A DNA stretch of 32,787 nt from Syntrophorhabdaceae bacterium (GCA_028698615.1 JAQVWF010000004.1:1-32787); one strand, 5' to 3'; shown: positions 7,240-15,389, counted from the first letter of the stretch. The notes: generated by a model from the letters alone, not told the origin. Program-made: numbers and translations.

Positions 7240-7887
7240 TCATTTGCCGCCGCGGCTTTTCAGTTCAAGACCTATGTCGGCGACCAGTTTGGCCGAAAGG
7301 TCCTTCATGGCTGCGCTCAGCGCCGCCGCCAGGCCGTCGGGCGAACGGTCGTTCATTTCGGCCGAATAGGTGTACTGCCGCTGAAAGACGACCTGCTCGA
7401 CGGGGTTTTTCAGGCTGGTGTCCACCAGGGTAATGCGGACGCTCAGAACAGCCTTTCCCGGTGAATCTTCGTCGGATTCACAGAATTCATCCACGTGACC
7501 GTCAAGGATATATCGCGAAAGGTCCGTGTCGTAATAGGAATAGGTGCCCTTGAAGATACCGGCACGGGTCACGTCGCGCAGTATGAAGCCGCTCACCATG
7601 TCGGAGGGATTGGTGCGCCACCGGCTGTATTTGTAGGTGTCAAAACGGTACTGCCCCGTTTTTATCACCATGTCGGTGGAGTTGAATGCCGGCGCCACGG
7701 AGAACCGTTCCACGCGGATAAGCTCTTCCAGGAGTGGCTGGCCGGCCGGCTGCGGCTCCGGGTATTCAAGGGTATACTGGTCCATCACGAAAGGCGGTTT
7801 GGTCCTGCCAAGGCATCCTGCGACAAGCGCAAGGCATACAAGGGGAAGGAAAAGAAGCGCCGGAATCCGTCTTATTTGTTGTCTCAT
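7240..7887 (-). CDS. ABC-type transport auxiliary lipoprotein (PqiC/ABC_trans_aux-like)
   Basis: The 215-residue protein has a signal peptide with hydrophobic core (LLFLPLVCLALVAGC) ending in a lipobox, so Cys25 should be lipidated. The mature part follows the PqiC-type pattern: DQYTLEYPEP, a VERFSVAPAFNSTDMVIKT segment, W-R-T-N-P-S-D and a C-terminal LSAAMKDLSAKLVADI helix. Such lipoproteins pair with MCE transporters at the outer membrane. It starts 4 bp after mlaD and is the last gene of the operon, taking the place where enteric bacteria have the soluble carrier MlaC. Its exact role in lipid hand-over is inferred. Confidence 0.82.
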   Translation of the reverse strand: MRQQIRRIPALLFLPLVCLALVAGCLGRTKPPFVMDQYTLEYPEPQPAGQPLLEELIRVERFSVAPAFNSTDMVIKTGQYRFDTYKYSRWRTNPSDMVSGFILRDVTRAGIFKGTYSYYDTDLSRYILDGHVDEFCESDEDSPGKAVLSVRITLVDTSLKNPVEQVVFQRQYTYSAEMNDRSPDGLAAALSAAMKDLSAKLVADIGLELKSRGGK

Positions 7888-7891
7888 GGTC

Positions 7892-8815
7892 TTACCTCTT
7901 TTTCGGGGGTGGATCGCTGAACAGGATATCCGACGGATCGGCCTTTAGCCTTTTAATGAGAAGGTCAAGGTTTTCCGTGGCCCTGCGCAGGTTCTCGGCG
8001 GTGAGCTGGATCTCTGTCGTGATCACTTTCGACCTTCGCGAGAGGTCATCTATGAACCTGTTCGTCTTCGCCGACGTTTCGGCGAGCCTCATCTTTTCCA
8101 GTTCGCTCTTCACCTTACCGATGGTTTCTTTCGCATCGCGCACGGTGTCGCGCGCGTCAGTGACAAGCTCGTCGGCCCTTCCGTCGCCCAGCATCTTCGC
8201 AAGTTTGTTCGCCGAATCGGAAAGGGTCTCGGTCATGGCTTCCAGGTTAGAGATGATCTTCGTCATCTTCTGCCCGGTGAAGAAGGTATTGATACCTTTC
8301 GTGGCAGATACGATCTCGCTGGAGATGGCCTTGAAGTCCACCTCCTGCATTTTCTTCACCACATCGTCGACGCCCGATACGATCTCCTGGATCTCCGACG
8401 GATTCGAAGGGATGAGAGGGTAGTCGGGTTCGAAGGTGATCTGGGGAGTTTTCTTTATGTCTCCCTTCTTTCGATGGTCGAGTTCGACGTAGACGATGCC
8501 CGTTATGCCGGCCGCTTTCAGCTTGGCGATGGTATTATTGGCGGCATCGCCGCTGAAATTGATCTTCATGATGACCTCTATCAGGCGGTAGTCGGGTGCG
8601 ACGGAGATCTTTTCCACCATGCCGATCTCCACGCCTCTGTACTTGACGTTTGAATCGACCTGGAGTCCCTGAACGGACTCGTCGAAATAGGTGACAAAAC
8701 GCTCACCCTTCTGGAGGTATTGAGAAGCGCCGAGCCAGACGATGGCCCCTACCGCTATGAGCATCCCGGCAAGCACGAAAAAACCCACCAGAAAATAGGA
8801 TTTCTTCTTTATCAT
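7892..8815 (-). CDS. mlaD: MCE-family lipid-binding protein MlaD
   Basis: The 307-residue protein has one N-terminal membrane anchor (about residues 7-28, YFLVGFFVLAGMLIAVGAIVW) and a periplasmic MCE domain at about 38-118, recognised by GLQVDSNVKYRGVEIGMVEKI and AAGITGIVYVELD. A long helical tail follows (about 150-290), with heptad-like runs such as LEAMTETLSDSANKLAKML that may form a tunnel or needle. It sits between the ATPase and the lipoprotein genes. MlaD hexamers hold phospholipid in the inner-membrane complex. The repeated ATGAAGGA at the end of mlaF supplies its ribosome site. Confidence 0.92.
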   Translation of the reverse strand: MIKKKSYFLVGFFVLAGMLIAVGAIVWLGASQYLQKGERFVTYFDESVQGLQVDSNVKYRGVEIGMVEKISVAPDYRLIEVIMKINFSGDAANNTIAKLKAAGITGIVYVELDHRKKGDIKKTPQITFEPDYPLIPSNPSEIQEIVSGVDDVVKKMQEVDFKAISSEIVSATKGINTFFTGQKMTKIISNLEAMTETLSDSANKLAKMLGDGRADELVTDARDTVRDAKETIGKVKSELEKMRLAETSAKTNRFIDDLSRRSKVITTEIQLTAENLRRATENLDLLIKRLKADPSDILFSDPPPKKR

Positions 8816-8819
8816 ATCG

Positions 8820-9602
8820 TCATTCCTTCATTCCTTCATTGTTTTTCTCTGTTACCCGCCGGTTGAAGAAGTTCGTGACCCTGGGATCGTCGGAGTCCGT
8901 TCTGAGCGTGCGGGGATCACCCTCGGCGATGATGCCTTTTGCATCCCTGTCGAGCATGATGATGCGATGGGATATATTGAAGATGGTCTCCAACTCGTGG
9001 GTAACGATGACCATCGTTGTGCCTGTGCCTTCGTTGAGCTTCTTGATGAGAAGGTCGAGTTCGGCGGACGTGACGGGGTCGAGGCCGGCTGACGGCTCGT
9101 CGAGAAAGAGCATGGCGGGGTCAAGGGCCATCGCCCGCGCAATTCCGGCCCTTTTCCTCATGCCCCCCGAGAGCTCCGAAGGATAGTGGTTGTCGTATCC
9201 GGCAAGTTCCACCATCCCGAGCTTCATCTTTACGATGGATTCTATGTCCTCCACCGACAGCCCGGTGAATTCCGTTAACGGAAGGGCCACGTTCTCTCCG
9301 ATCGTCATGGAGCCGAAGAGCGCGCTCGATTGAAAGAGCATCCCGATACCCATGTGAAGCTTTGTGAGCTCCCCGTCATCAAGCATCGCCGTATCCGTTC
9401 CGTTTATCCAGATATTTCCTCCCGCCGGGGTCTCTATGCCTATGACGTTTCTGAGGAGCGTCGACTTTCCGCACCCGCTGCCGCCCATGATAACGAATAT
9501 CTCACCGGGCTGGACCTCGAAGTCCACGTTGTCGAGAACGGTATTACTGCCGTATCGCACCGTGAGCCCTTCCACTTTTATGACCGGTTCAGCTTTGTTC
9601 AA
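8820..9602 (-). CDS. mlaF: Phospholipid ABC transporter ATP-binding protein MlaF
   Basis: This 260-residue ABC ATPase has Walker A GGSGCGKST, the Q-loop region MLFQSSALFGSMT, the signature LSGGMRKRAGIARAMALDP, Walker B AMLFLDEP, the D-loop SAGLDP and the switch VTHEL. The SSALF(G/D)SMTVxENV segment is diagnostic of the Mla/Ttg2A subfamily rather than of nutrient importers. It drives lipid transport between the inner and outer membranes. The start appears to be a TTG at 9602, since the conserved KVEGLTVRYG strand begins right after it. A purine-rich GGTGGGAAAG lies upstream. Confidence 0.94.
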   Translation of the reverse strand: MNKAEPVIKVEGLTVRYGSNTVLDNVDFEVQPGEIFVIMGGSGCGKSTLLRNVIGIETPAGGNIWINGTDTAMLDDGELTKLHMGIGMLFQSSALFGSMTIGENVALPLTEFTGLSVEDIESIVKMKLGMVELAGYDNHYPSELSGGMRKRAGIARAMALDPAMLFLDEPSAGLDPVTSAELDLLIKKLNEGTGTTMVIVTHELETIFNISHRIIMLDRDAKGIIAEGDPRTLRTDSDDPRVTNFFNRRVTEKNNEGMKE

Positions 9603-9624
9603 CTTTTCTTTCCCACCTCAGCTC

Positions 9625-10752
9625 CTAACGGATGTAATGCAATATTATAGCAAAGGTCGAATCTATCACGATAATAAGAAATATGGACGTGACGACGGCC
9701 GATGTCGTGGCATTGCCGACCGCCTCGGCGCCTCCGCGCACCTTGAAGCCCCTCTGGCAGCCAATGGTGGAGATGGCGGCGGCGAAAACGACGGACTTGA
9801 CCAGCGCCGATACTATGTCAAAGATCGATATGGCCTTCATTGTCTGCTGGATATAGGTAAAAATGGTAAGGTTCAAGCCCACGACTCCAACGACGAGGCC
9901 GCCGACAATGGCGAATATGCTTGCAAATATCGTGAGGACAGGGACTGTTACCAGGGAAGCGATCACTTTGGGTATGGCGAGGAAGCGTACGGGGCTGAAC
10001 CCCATGGTGGTAAGGGCATCCACCTCTTCGTTCACCTTCATCGTACCGATCTCGGCGGCAAAGGCCGAACCCGAGCGCCCCGCAACGATGATGGCCGTCA
10101 TGATCGGTCCCAGTTCGCGGATCATCGCCACCGCGACGAGAGAGGCAACGTAGATATTCGCGCCGAACTGCTTCAATTGCAGGGAAGACATGAATGCCAT
10201 GATGAGGCCGAGGAGGAAGCTTATGAGGGCCACTATGGGAAACCCGTCGACCCCCACCTTCCTCATGTATGCTATCACGTCGCCCCAGCGCACCTTCGAA
10301 AGATGCGTCAGTGAATGGCCGAGCTCATAGACCAGTTCGCCGCCGAAGGACACGAGATCATAGATGTCACTGACGGCCCTGATGGAAGCGGCGCCCAGAT
10401 ATTCTATGAGATTCATACGGCGTTCCCTGGGCGCCAGGCTGGATGTGGTCAGAGCGTCCCTGTCGATGAGGGTGAGAATACCCAATTTTTCCCGGGAAAG
10501 GCCGGAAAGCGTGAAAGCTACCGAGCGCCTGCGGGCCTCGATCTCCAGTTCGACGATGAACAGAGCCCCGCTGGAGTCGAGGTAATCAATGCCGGTCATA
10601 TCGACACTCAGTTTTGAAGGGGTGTAGGAGTCGAAGAGGGTGCCGACAAGCGGGATGAGCTGACTGAAATGCTCAAGGTCCATCCTGCCCGACAGGGTAA
10701 GCGTAACTGCCCCGCCGGCTGCCTCTATATGATAAGGATTTGCATCGGGCAT
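9625..10752 (-). CDS. mlaE: MlaE permease with N-terminal STAS (MlaB-like) domain
   Basis: The 375-residue protein is a fusion. Residues about 5-100 form a STAS domain (VTLTLSGRMDLEHF, then LSVDMTGIDYLDSSGALFIVEL), the fold of MlaB. Residues about 115-375 are the MlaE permease with five to six membrane segments, including GFPIVALISFLLGLIMAF, IVAGRSGSAFAAEIGTMKVNEEVDAL (the conserved coupling loop) and a C-terminal FLIIVIDSTFAIIL. The regulatory MlaB function is thus built into the permease, which is usual for this lineage. It is first in the operon. The ATG at 10752 has no Shine-Dalgarno, but a -10 box lies 5 bp upstream, suggesting a leaderless start. Confidence 0.94.
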   Translation of the reverse strand: MPDANPYHIEAAGGAVTLTLSGRMDLEHFSQLIPLVGTLFDSYTPSKLSVDMTGIDYLDSSGALFIVELEIEARRRSVAFTLSGLSREKLGILTLIDRDALTTSSLAPRERRMNLIEYLGAASIRAVSDIYDLVSFGGELVYELGHSLTHLSKVRWGDVIAYMRKVGVDGFPIVALISFLLGLIMAFMSSLQLKQFGANIYVASLVAVAMIRELGPIMTAIIVAGRSGSAFAAEIGTMKVNEEVDALTTMGFSPVRFLAIPKVIASLVTVPVLTIFASIFAIVGGLVVGVVGLNLTIFTYIQQTMKAISIFDIVSALVKSVVFAAAISTIGCQRGFKVRGGAEAVGNATTSAVVTSIFLIIVIDSTFAIILHYIR

Positions 10753-10757
10753 TTTTA

Positions 10758-10786
10758 TCTATAACATACGGGAAAAAAAATATGAA
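10758..10786 (-). promoter_or_regulatory. Promoter of the mla operon, probably leaderless
   Basis: On the minus strand TTCATA (10781-10786), a 17-bp T-rich spacer and an extended -10 TGtTATAGA (TATAGA at 10758-10763) precede the mlaE ATG by only 5 bp. The predicted +1 coincides with the A of the ATG. Confidence 0.5.
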
Positions 10787-10793
10787 TCCAAAT

Positions 10794-10940
10794 GCACACG
10801 GGTACAAGGGTCTGCGCGCACACGGGGGCACGGGTCAAATGACAGAAGCCATCAGGATCGCCTGCCCGCGTAGCCTTTCACCTGCAAGTTCTTCTGCCCT
10901 TCCTCATGTGTTCGTAGGCGCGAAGCGCCGACCCGTGTGC
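10794..10940. repeat. Dispersed intergenic element, copy 1
   Basis: A 147-bp stretch is bounded by an inverted repeat (GCACACGGGT at 10794-10803, ACCCGTGTGC at 10931-10940). Its right 36 bp (10905-10940) match 25923-25958 at 33 of 36 positions and contain a perfect GGCGC-GAA-GCGCC hairpin. The middle is not conserved between copies. It ends 10 bp from the stop codon of the sigma-54 regulator gene. Together with the mlaE promoter it fills the 198-bp gap 10753-10950. Confidence 0.55.
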
Positions 10941-10950
10941 TCGCGAGCGT

Positions 10951-12315
10951 TCAATCCGCCCCGCGGGCCGACTTCGAGATGCTGTATTTCTTGATCTTGT
11001 ACCTGAGCATGCGTTCCGACAGGCCAAGGGTTGCCGCTGCCTTTGTCTGGACCCATTCGGTGTTCACGAGGGCCTCGATGATCATCGATCTTTCGATGGA
11101 TTCGACAGTCCCGCGAATGCTGCCGTCGCTTGCGGCCATCGTCTGTTCCCCCAGGCTCGGCAGATCCTCGCTCGTTATGTGGTCTCCCCTGGTCAGGACG
11201 ACGGCCCGTTCCACAATGTTCTCCAGTTCCCTCACGTTGCCGGGGTAATCGTATCTCACGAGAACATCGCGTGCCTCCCGTGTCGGTCCCTTGATGTTCT
11301 TCTTGTGCTTCATGTTGTACTTCTTGAGAAAGAAATCGATGAGCAGCGGAATGTCCTCTTTGCGTTCCCGCAGGGGAGGGATCAGGATATTGACAACATT
11401 GAGGCGGTAATATAGGTCTTCGCGAAAGGCCCCCTTCCTTACCTCCTCCTCCAGGTTGCGATTGGTGGCGGCGATGATACGCACGTCGACCTTTATGGGG
11501 TGGGTCCCGCCGAGGCGCTCTATCTCCCTTTCCTGGATCACCCTCAGCAGCTTCGACTGAAGGAGAAGGGGAATGTCGCCGATCTCGTCAAGGAAGATGG
11601 TCCCCTTGTGGGCAAGCTCGAACTTGCCCGACTTCCTCTGATAGGCACCGGTGAAGGCCCCTTTTTCGTAGCCGAAGAGTTCGCTCTCGAGGAGCGTTTC
11701 GGGAATGGCGGCGCAGTTCACCTTGATAAGGGGAAAGTCCTTGCGGTCGCTGAGGGCATGGATCATATTGAGTACTACCTCTTTCCCGACGCCGCTCTCG
11801 CCGCTTATTATGCAGGTGGAATCAGTCTTTGCTATCCTGACGACGAGGCTTGAAACCTCGTGCATCTTTTCGCTCTGATAGACGAATTCTTCCGACTTGA
11901 AACGATCCCGCAGGGTTTCACGAAGCACCATGTTCTCACGGATGAGATACGTCTTTTCCTCGACCTTGCGCAGTTTGAAGAGAAGGTCGTCAAGATCTAT
12001 GGGTTTGGTCAGATATTCCGATGCCCCTGCTTTCAGGGCTCCGACTGCGTTCTCGATACTCCCGAAGGCGGTGATCATAACCACTTCGGTGGCCGGGTTT
12101 ATCTCCTTTATCTTCCTGAGAAGGGAAAGCCCGTCCGTATCGGGCAGCCTGTAGTCGAGAAGGACGATCTCGAATATATCCCCCTGAAAGAGCGCAAGGG
12201 CGCTCTGTCCATCAGGTGCCTCGCCTACCGTGTAGCCTTCCTTTTTGAGCACCCCGCCGAGGAGCGACCTTTGAGCCTCCTCGTCTTCCACGATCAATAT
12301 TCCAACCCTGTCCAT
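10951..12315 (-). CDS. zraR: Sigma-54-dependent response regulator, ZraR/NtrC type
   Basis: The 454-residue NtrC-family regulator has three domains. The receiver (1-120) has the acidic pair E10-D11, phosphoacceptor D54 in LLDYRLPDTDG and YLTKP with K104. The AAA+ domain (about 140-375) has Walker A GESGVGKE (172-179), the sigma-54 contact loop GAFTGA (219-224) and FLDEIGDIP. A C-terminal Fis-type helix-turn-helix follows (AAATLGLSERMLRYKIKKY). It activates sigma-54 RNA polymerase by ATP hydrolysis after phosphorylation. It lies downstream of its kinase and of a ZraP-like gene with a sigma-54 promoter, so it very likely autoregulates the operon. A GTG two codons upstream is an alternative start. 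The symbol is by analogy. Confidence 0.93.
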   Translation of the reverse strand: MDRVGILIVEDEEAQRSLLGGVLKKEGYTVGEAPDGQSALALFQGDIFEIVLLDYRLPDTDGLSLLRKIKEINPATEVVMITAFGSIENAVGALKAGASEYLTKPIDLDDLLFKLRKVEEKTYLIRENMVLRETLRDRFKSEEFVYQSEKMHEVSSLVVRIAKTDSTCIISGESGVGKEVVLNMIHALSDRKDFPLIKVNCAAIPETLLESELFGYEKGAFTGAYQRKSGKFELAHKGTIFLDEIGDIPLLLQSKLLRVIQEREIERLGGTHPIKVDVRIIAATNRNLEEEVRKGAFREDLYYRLNVVNILIPPLRERKEDIPLLIDFFLKKYNMKHKKNIKGPTREARDVLVRYDYPGNVRELENIVERAVVLTRGDHITSEDLPSLGEQTMAASDGSIRGTVESIERSMIIEALVNTEWVQTKAAATLGLSERMLRYKIKKYSISKSARGAD

Positions 12316-12338
12316 AATCACAAACCCCTCTTTCCCTT

Positions 12339-13919
12339 TTACATCCTCTCTGTGCCATCATGCCTGCGAGGCAGGATGATGGTGAAGGTGGTTCCCTCGT
12401 TGGCCGTGCTGGCCGCTTTGATGTCGCCGCCATGGTCTTTCACTATCATGTAAGATATGGGCAGCCCGAGGCCCATACCCTTGTCTTTTGTCGTGTAATA
12501 ATATTCGAATATCCTTGCGAGGGCGTCTTCACTGATGCCGGACCCGGAATCCCTGATCGAGGTTTCCACCCAGGAATCTTTTTGCCTCACCGTTATGGCG
12601 ATCTTTCCCCCGTTGTTCATGGACTCTATGGCGTTGATGATAATATTGTAAAATGCCTGCTTTAGCCTGTCCCGCTGGCATTCGACATGGATATCGGTGT
12701 CGGTGGCGTTCTCCAGGAAGATTCCCCTTGACGAGGCTTTTTCCCCGACGATTATTATAACCTCTTCCAGGAGATCGCGGAGGCTCTCTTTGTTGAAGGG
12801 GGCCTGCGCCCTCGTGGATTGCAGGAACTCTTCGACTATCCCGTTGACCCGTGTAAGTTCCTTCCTGATTATGTCGAGGAAGGTGAGGTATTCTTCCTTC
12901 TTTTCATCCACGGGGGTGAATTCCCTTTTGAGACGCTGGACTGAAAGGCTTATGGCATTCAAGGGGTTCCTGATCTCGTGGGCCATTCCTGAAGCCAGTT
13001 TCCCCAGCGATACCAGGCGTTCCTTGATCTCCATCTCCCGTTCCATCTCTTTGACCTTTTCCGCATATTTCCGCTCCATCACGAAGAAGGCGTAGATGCT
13101 CCCGGCGCCGGAGACGAAAAGGACCGCAAGGATGAGGATAAAGCCGTAGGCAGACCGCTGGATGGTGTCCCGGGCAAGGTTTCTCGATACGAAGATCTGC
13201 ATCCGAAAGCCGGGAAGGATCTTCGAGGCCAGGCTCTTTTCAAGGAGAAAGGTGCCCTCTTTGCCGTCGTTTGTTCCCACGAACAGGGCGTCTTTGCCGT
13301 CGTATATTTTGATGGCGTCGATGTTGAACCTCTTCTCTTCCCTGTCGACGATGTCCTTGAGGATGACCTTTCTCCTGAGTGTTTCCAGCTCCGAGGCATC
13401 TATCCTGACGAAAAGGATACGATTGCCGACGCGCCTGCCGAAGATAAGGGCCCTGTCTGTTGTTACGGGCATCCTGATGGCCGCCATCTCGTCGCCCGAG
13501 ATGAGTCTCCTCGCAAACTTCGCCGGTATGTCGCTCCTACCCTTTCTGGCGACAATATCCCCTTTCAGGTCATACTCGGCGACGTTGGCGAAAGAGAATG
13601 TTTTCAGGTCCCCTGGTCCGGGATCTTTCAGGAAATCGCCGGCGGCGGTGTCAAGGTCATCGATTATAGCCTCGTCGAAGGCCATGATGTTGAAGAAATA
13701 GGGCGTTATGATCGCGGGGGACCTGTCGAGGAGACTCAAATATTCAAGGTTGATGTCTATCTCTCTCTGAACGTGGGAGAAGATGATCTCCGCTTCCCCC
13801 ATGAGCTGACGTTCGATATTGCTGCGAATGATCCTTATCTGAAAGAACCCGGTGAGGGTGACGAGAACGAGAAAGAGTGCGAAGAACAATGGAAGGGCAA
13901 CGGCTCGCTTATCTCCCAT
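12339..13919 (-). CDS. zraS: Membrane sensor histidine kinase, ZraS-like
   Basis: Counted from the ATG at 13919, which has AGAGG at good spacing, the protein has 526 residues. A TTG at 13943 is an alternative start. The first membrane helix (about residues 7-27) and a second (near 255-280, FILILAVLFVSGAGSIYAFFV) bracket a periplasmic sensor of about 225 residues. The kinase core follows: LASGMAHEIRNPLNAISLSVQRL with the phosphoacceptor His, N box YNIIINAIESMNNGG, RDSGSGIS and the GMGLGLPISYMIV lid. No PAS or HAMP domain is clear. It overlaps the Spy-like gene by 11 bp and should phosphorylate the regulator encoded 23 bp downstream. In ZraS the periplasmic part responds to zinc or envelope stress; here the signal is not known. 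Confidence 0.9.
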   Translation of the reverse strand: MGDKRAVALPLFFALFLVLVTLTGFFQIRIIRSNIERQLMGEAEIIFSHVQREIDINLEYLSLLDRSPAIITPYFFNIMAFDEAIIDDLDTAAGDFLKDPGPGDLKTFSFANVAEYDLKGDIVARKGRSDIPAKFARRLISGDEMAAIRMPVTTDRALIFGRRVGNRILFVRIDASELETLRRKVILKDIVDREEKRFNIDAIKIYDGKDALFVGTNDGKEGTFLLEKSLASKILPGFRMQIFVSRNLARDTIQRSAYGFILILAVLFVSGAGSIYAFFVMERKYAEKVKEMEREMEIKERLVSLGKLASGMAHEIRNPLNAISLSVQRLKREFTPVDEKKEEYLTFLDIIRKELTRVNGIVEEFLQSTRAQAPFNKESLRDLLEEVIIIVGEKASSRGIFLENATDTDIHVECQRDRLKQAFYNIIINAIESMNNGGKIAITVRQKDSWVETSIRDSGSGISEDALARIFEYYYTTKDKGMGLGLPISYMIVKDHGGDIKAASTANEGTTFTIILPRRHDGTERM

Positions 13920-14328
13920 GCCGCCTCTGACGAAAACGCTCAATGTTCTTTCGCTGTTCCTGGTTGCAGAAGCTGTTGTACCGTTGCCGCTGGGTCTGAT
14001 TGAGGGTTCTCGACACTTCGGAGCGGTATTGCTGATAGGAATTGCGTCTCGCGGTGTCGAGCTCCTGTATCTCGCCCTGTATCCGGCCTATCCTTGCTGA
14101 ATTGGCTTCGGGGTTCCGGCTCAGTTCCCGGAGTTCGCTTCGCTTTTGCGACGACTCCCTTCTGAGCGACTGCCATTCGTTGATGTACCTGTTCCTGATA
14201 TCTTCAACCTGTGTTCTCTGGGGGTCCGATAACTGAAGCCCTCTCTCGAACTCAGAATACGAATTCTGTGCCCGGAGAGAGGGCGTTATGAACAAACACA
14301 GGAAGAGGAAAGATACGAGGAACGTCAT
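13909..14328 (-). CDS. Spy/CpxP/ZraP-like periplasmic helical protein
   Basis: Counted from the ATG at 14328, which overlaps the upstream stop as ATGA, the protein has 139 residues. A signal peptide (TFLVSFLFLCLFITPSLRAQ) is followed by a mature, almost wholly helical, Arg/Gln/Glu-rich chain: LSDPQRTQVEDIRNRYINEW, a SQKRSELRELSRNP turn and LNQTQRQRYNSF. The repeated L-(S/N)-x-x-Q-(R/x)-x-(Q/R) elements resemble the LTxxQ motifs of Spy, CpxP and ZraP, periplasmic chaperones that damp a two-component sensor. It lies just before the sensor kinase gene and overlaps it, so it may bind that sensor. An in-frame extension to 14403 is unlikely because it lies inside the upstream coding region. Confidence 0.72.
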   Translation of the reverse strand: MTFLVSFLFLCLFITPSLRAQNSYSEFERGLQLSDPQRTQVEDIRNRYINEWQSLRRESSQKRSELRELSRNPEANSARIGRIQGEIQELDTARRNSYQQYRSEVSRTLNQTQRQRYNSFCNQEQRKNIERFRQRRHGR

Positions 14329-14720
14329 GGATTCACGGGCACCCATACCTTGTGCGCGGGCACCCATTTCCCGCCTATCCACTGACCGGGCACCTCGACC
14401 CACTGTCCCGGAGGCTGGTCCTGGGGGGTGACCTGACTTGACGAAGGGTATGCCGTCGTCCCCGGCTGCTGGGTCGCGCCAGCTCGCTGATTGGTCACAT
14501 GCTGATCGACTGCGTTGCCGCCGATGCCGCCCACGAGCGTGCCCACCGCGGCGCCGATAAGCGTCGAAGCGGTGTCGTGCCCGATCACCTGTCCTGCTAT
14601 GGCACCGAGGCCCGCGCCGATGGCGGCACCTTTCTGGGTATTATATCCTTCGGATGCGCATGAGACAAAAAAGAATCCTGCGGCTACCGCCACTAAGAGC
14701 ACTGCCATAACATTTTTCAT
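14325..14720 (-). CDS. Glycine-zipper lipoprotein
   Basis: Counted from the ATG at 14720, with GGGAGGGAG upstream, the protein has 131 residues. It has a signal peptide with a lipobox-like FFFVSC, so the mature protein is probably lipidated. A glycine-zipper hairpin (about 30-70: GAAIGAGLGAIAGQVIG and TLIGAAVGTLVGGIGGNAV) follows, as in the 17-kDa antigen/SlyB/YMGG families that insert in or span the outer membrane. The Pro/Gln-rich linker ends in tryptophan repeats (PGQWVEVPGQWIGGKWVPAHKVWVPV). It lies between the two Spy/ZraP-like genes, suggesting an envelope-stress role. An upstream ATG at 14738 is possible but less well placed. Confidence 0.78.
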   Translation of the reverse strand: MKNVMAVLLVAVAAGFFFVSCASEGYNTQKGAAIGAGLGAIAGQVIGHDTASTLIGAAVGTLVGGIGGNAVDQHVTNQRAGATQQPGTTAYPSSSQVTPQDQPPGQWVEVPGQWIGGKWVPAHKVWVPVNP

Positions 14721-14741
14721 TGCTCCCTCCCTTTTCATTGA

Positions 14742-14771
14742 GGTAACGGGCCCCCGGAAGGGCCCGTTACC
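14742..14771 (-). terminator. Perfect 12-bp hairpin inside the stress operon
   Basis: GGTAACGGGCCC (14742-14753) pairs perfectly with GGGCCCGTTACC (14760-14771) around a 6-base loop. It sits between the stop of the ZraP-like gene and the start of the lipoprotein gene. No T-run follows on the minus strand, so it is more likely a partial terminator or an mRNA-stability element that raises ZraP-like output over the downstream kinase and regulator. Confidence 0.55.
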
Positions 14772-14785
14772 TTGTTTTCAGGTAC

Positions 14786-15259
14786 CTAGAATCTGCCGCA
14801 CGTACCGGATCCGCGCCCGCCGAAACCGCCGCGCCCGCCGCCGAAACCGCCGCCGAAACCGCCGCGCCCGGGGCCGTAACCCGTGTGAGCGAGCTTTTTG
14901 AGCTGCTCCGGCGTGTAGACCTTTCTCTGGTCAAGCTTGAACCGGACCATCTTGTCGTGCATCTTCTGTCTCAACGTGTCAACTTCCTTTTCCTTTGCGA
15001 GGATTGCGGCATCCGTTGCCTTGGGATCGGCGTAAAGCGTTCTCAAGTCGTTGCGCTTCTGAAAAAGCTCATAACGCAGAGAAGATGTCTCGGTGTTGAA
15101 GGTTTCCCTTAACTGCCACATCTTGCCTGTTTGCTCCTTCGACAGATCTACGCCGGGACCCTTTGGTCCACCGCCGAATCCAGCCGGCCCTATGGCAAAT
15201 ACGGTCGTTGCCATTGCAACAAAAATGACCGCCACGAGTATCCCTAAAACCTTCTTCAT
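14786..15259 (-). CDS. ZraP-like periplasmic metal/stress chaperone
   Basis: Counted from the ATG at 15259, which has AGGAGG at ideal spacing, the protein has 157 residues. The signal peptide is MKKVLGILVAVIFVAMATTVFA. The mature domain (about 30-125) follows the ZraP/CpxP pattern: LSKEQTGKMWQLRETFNTE, a ELFQKRNDLRTLYADPKATD hinge, a third helix with EKEVDTLRQKMHDKM and YTPEQLKKL. The tail is an extreme Gly/Arg/Phe repeat (GGFGG, GGRGGFGG) ending in a single Cys. ZraP is a zinc-binding periplasmic chaperone that represses its own sensor. First position in the operon, a sigma-54 promoter and the downstream ZraS/ZraR-like pair support the same role here. Confidence 0.82.
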   Translation of the reverse strand: MKKVLGILVAVIFVAMATTVFAIGPAGFGGGPKGPGVDLSKEQTGKMWQLRETFNTETSSLRYELFQKRNDLRTLYADPKATDAAILAKEKEVDTLRQKMHDKMVRFKLDQRKVYTPEQLKKLAHTGYGPGRGGFGGGFGGGRGGFGGRGSGTCGRF

Positions 15260-15305
15260 TGTAACCTCCTCATATGGTTTTTTGCAAATCATAGCTCCAT
15301 ACGTG

Positions 15306-15320
15306 GCAATTACCGTGCCA
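15306..15320 (-). promoter_or_regulatory. Sigma-54 (-24/-12) promoter of the zraP-like operon
   Basis: The minus strand reads TGGCACGGTAATTGC, an exact match to the sigma-54 consensus TGGCAC-N5-TTGC. Transcription would begin near 15294, giving a leader of about 35 nt that includes the strong AGGAGG of the ZraP-like gene. The operon encodes its own GAFTGA-bearing sigma-54 activator. Confidence 0.85.
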
Positions 15321-15389
15321 TTTCTCATCTATCAATACAACTCATTGTAATGATGAACGTAATGCAAAAGCCAGTTTGAGGATAGGCGC

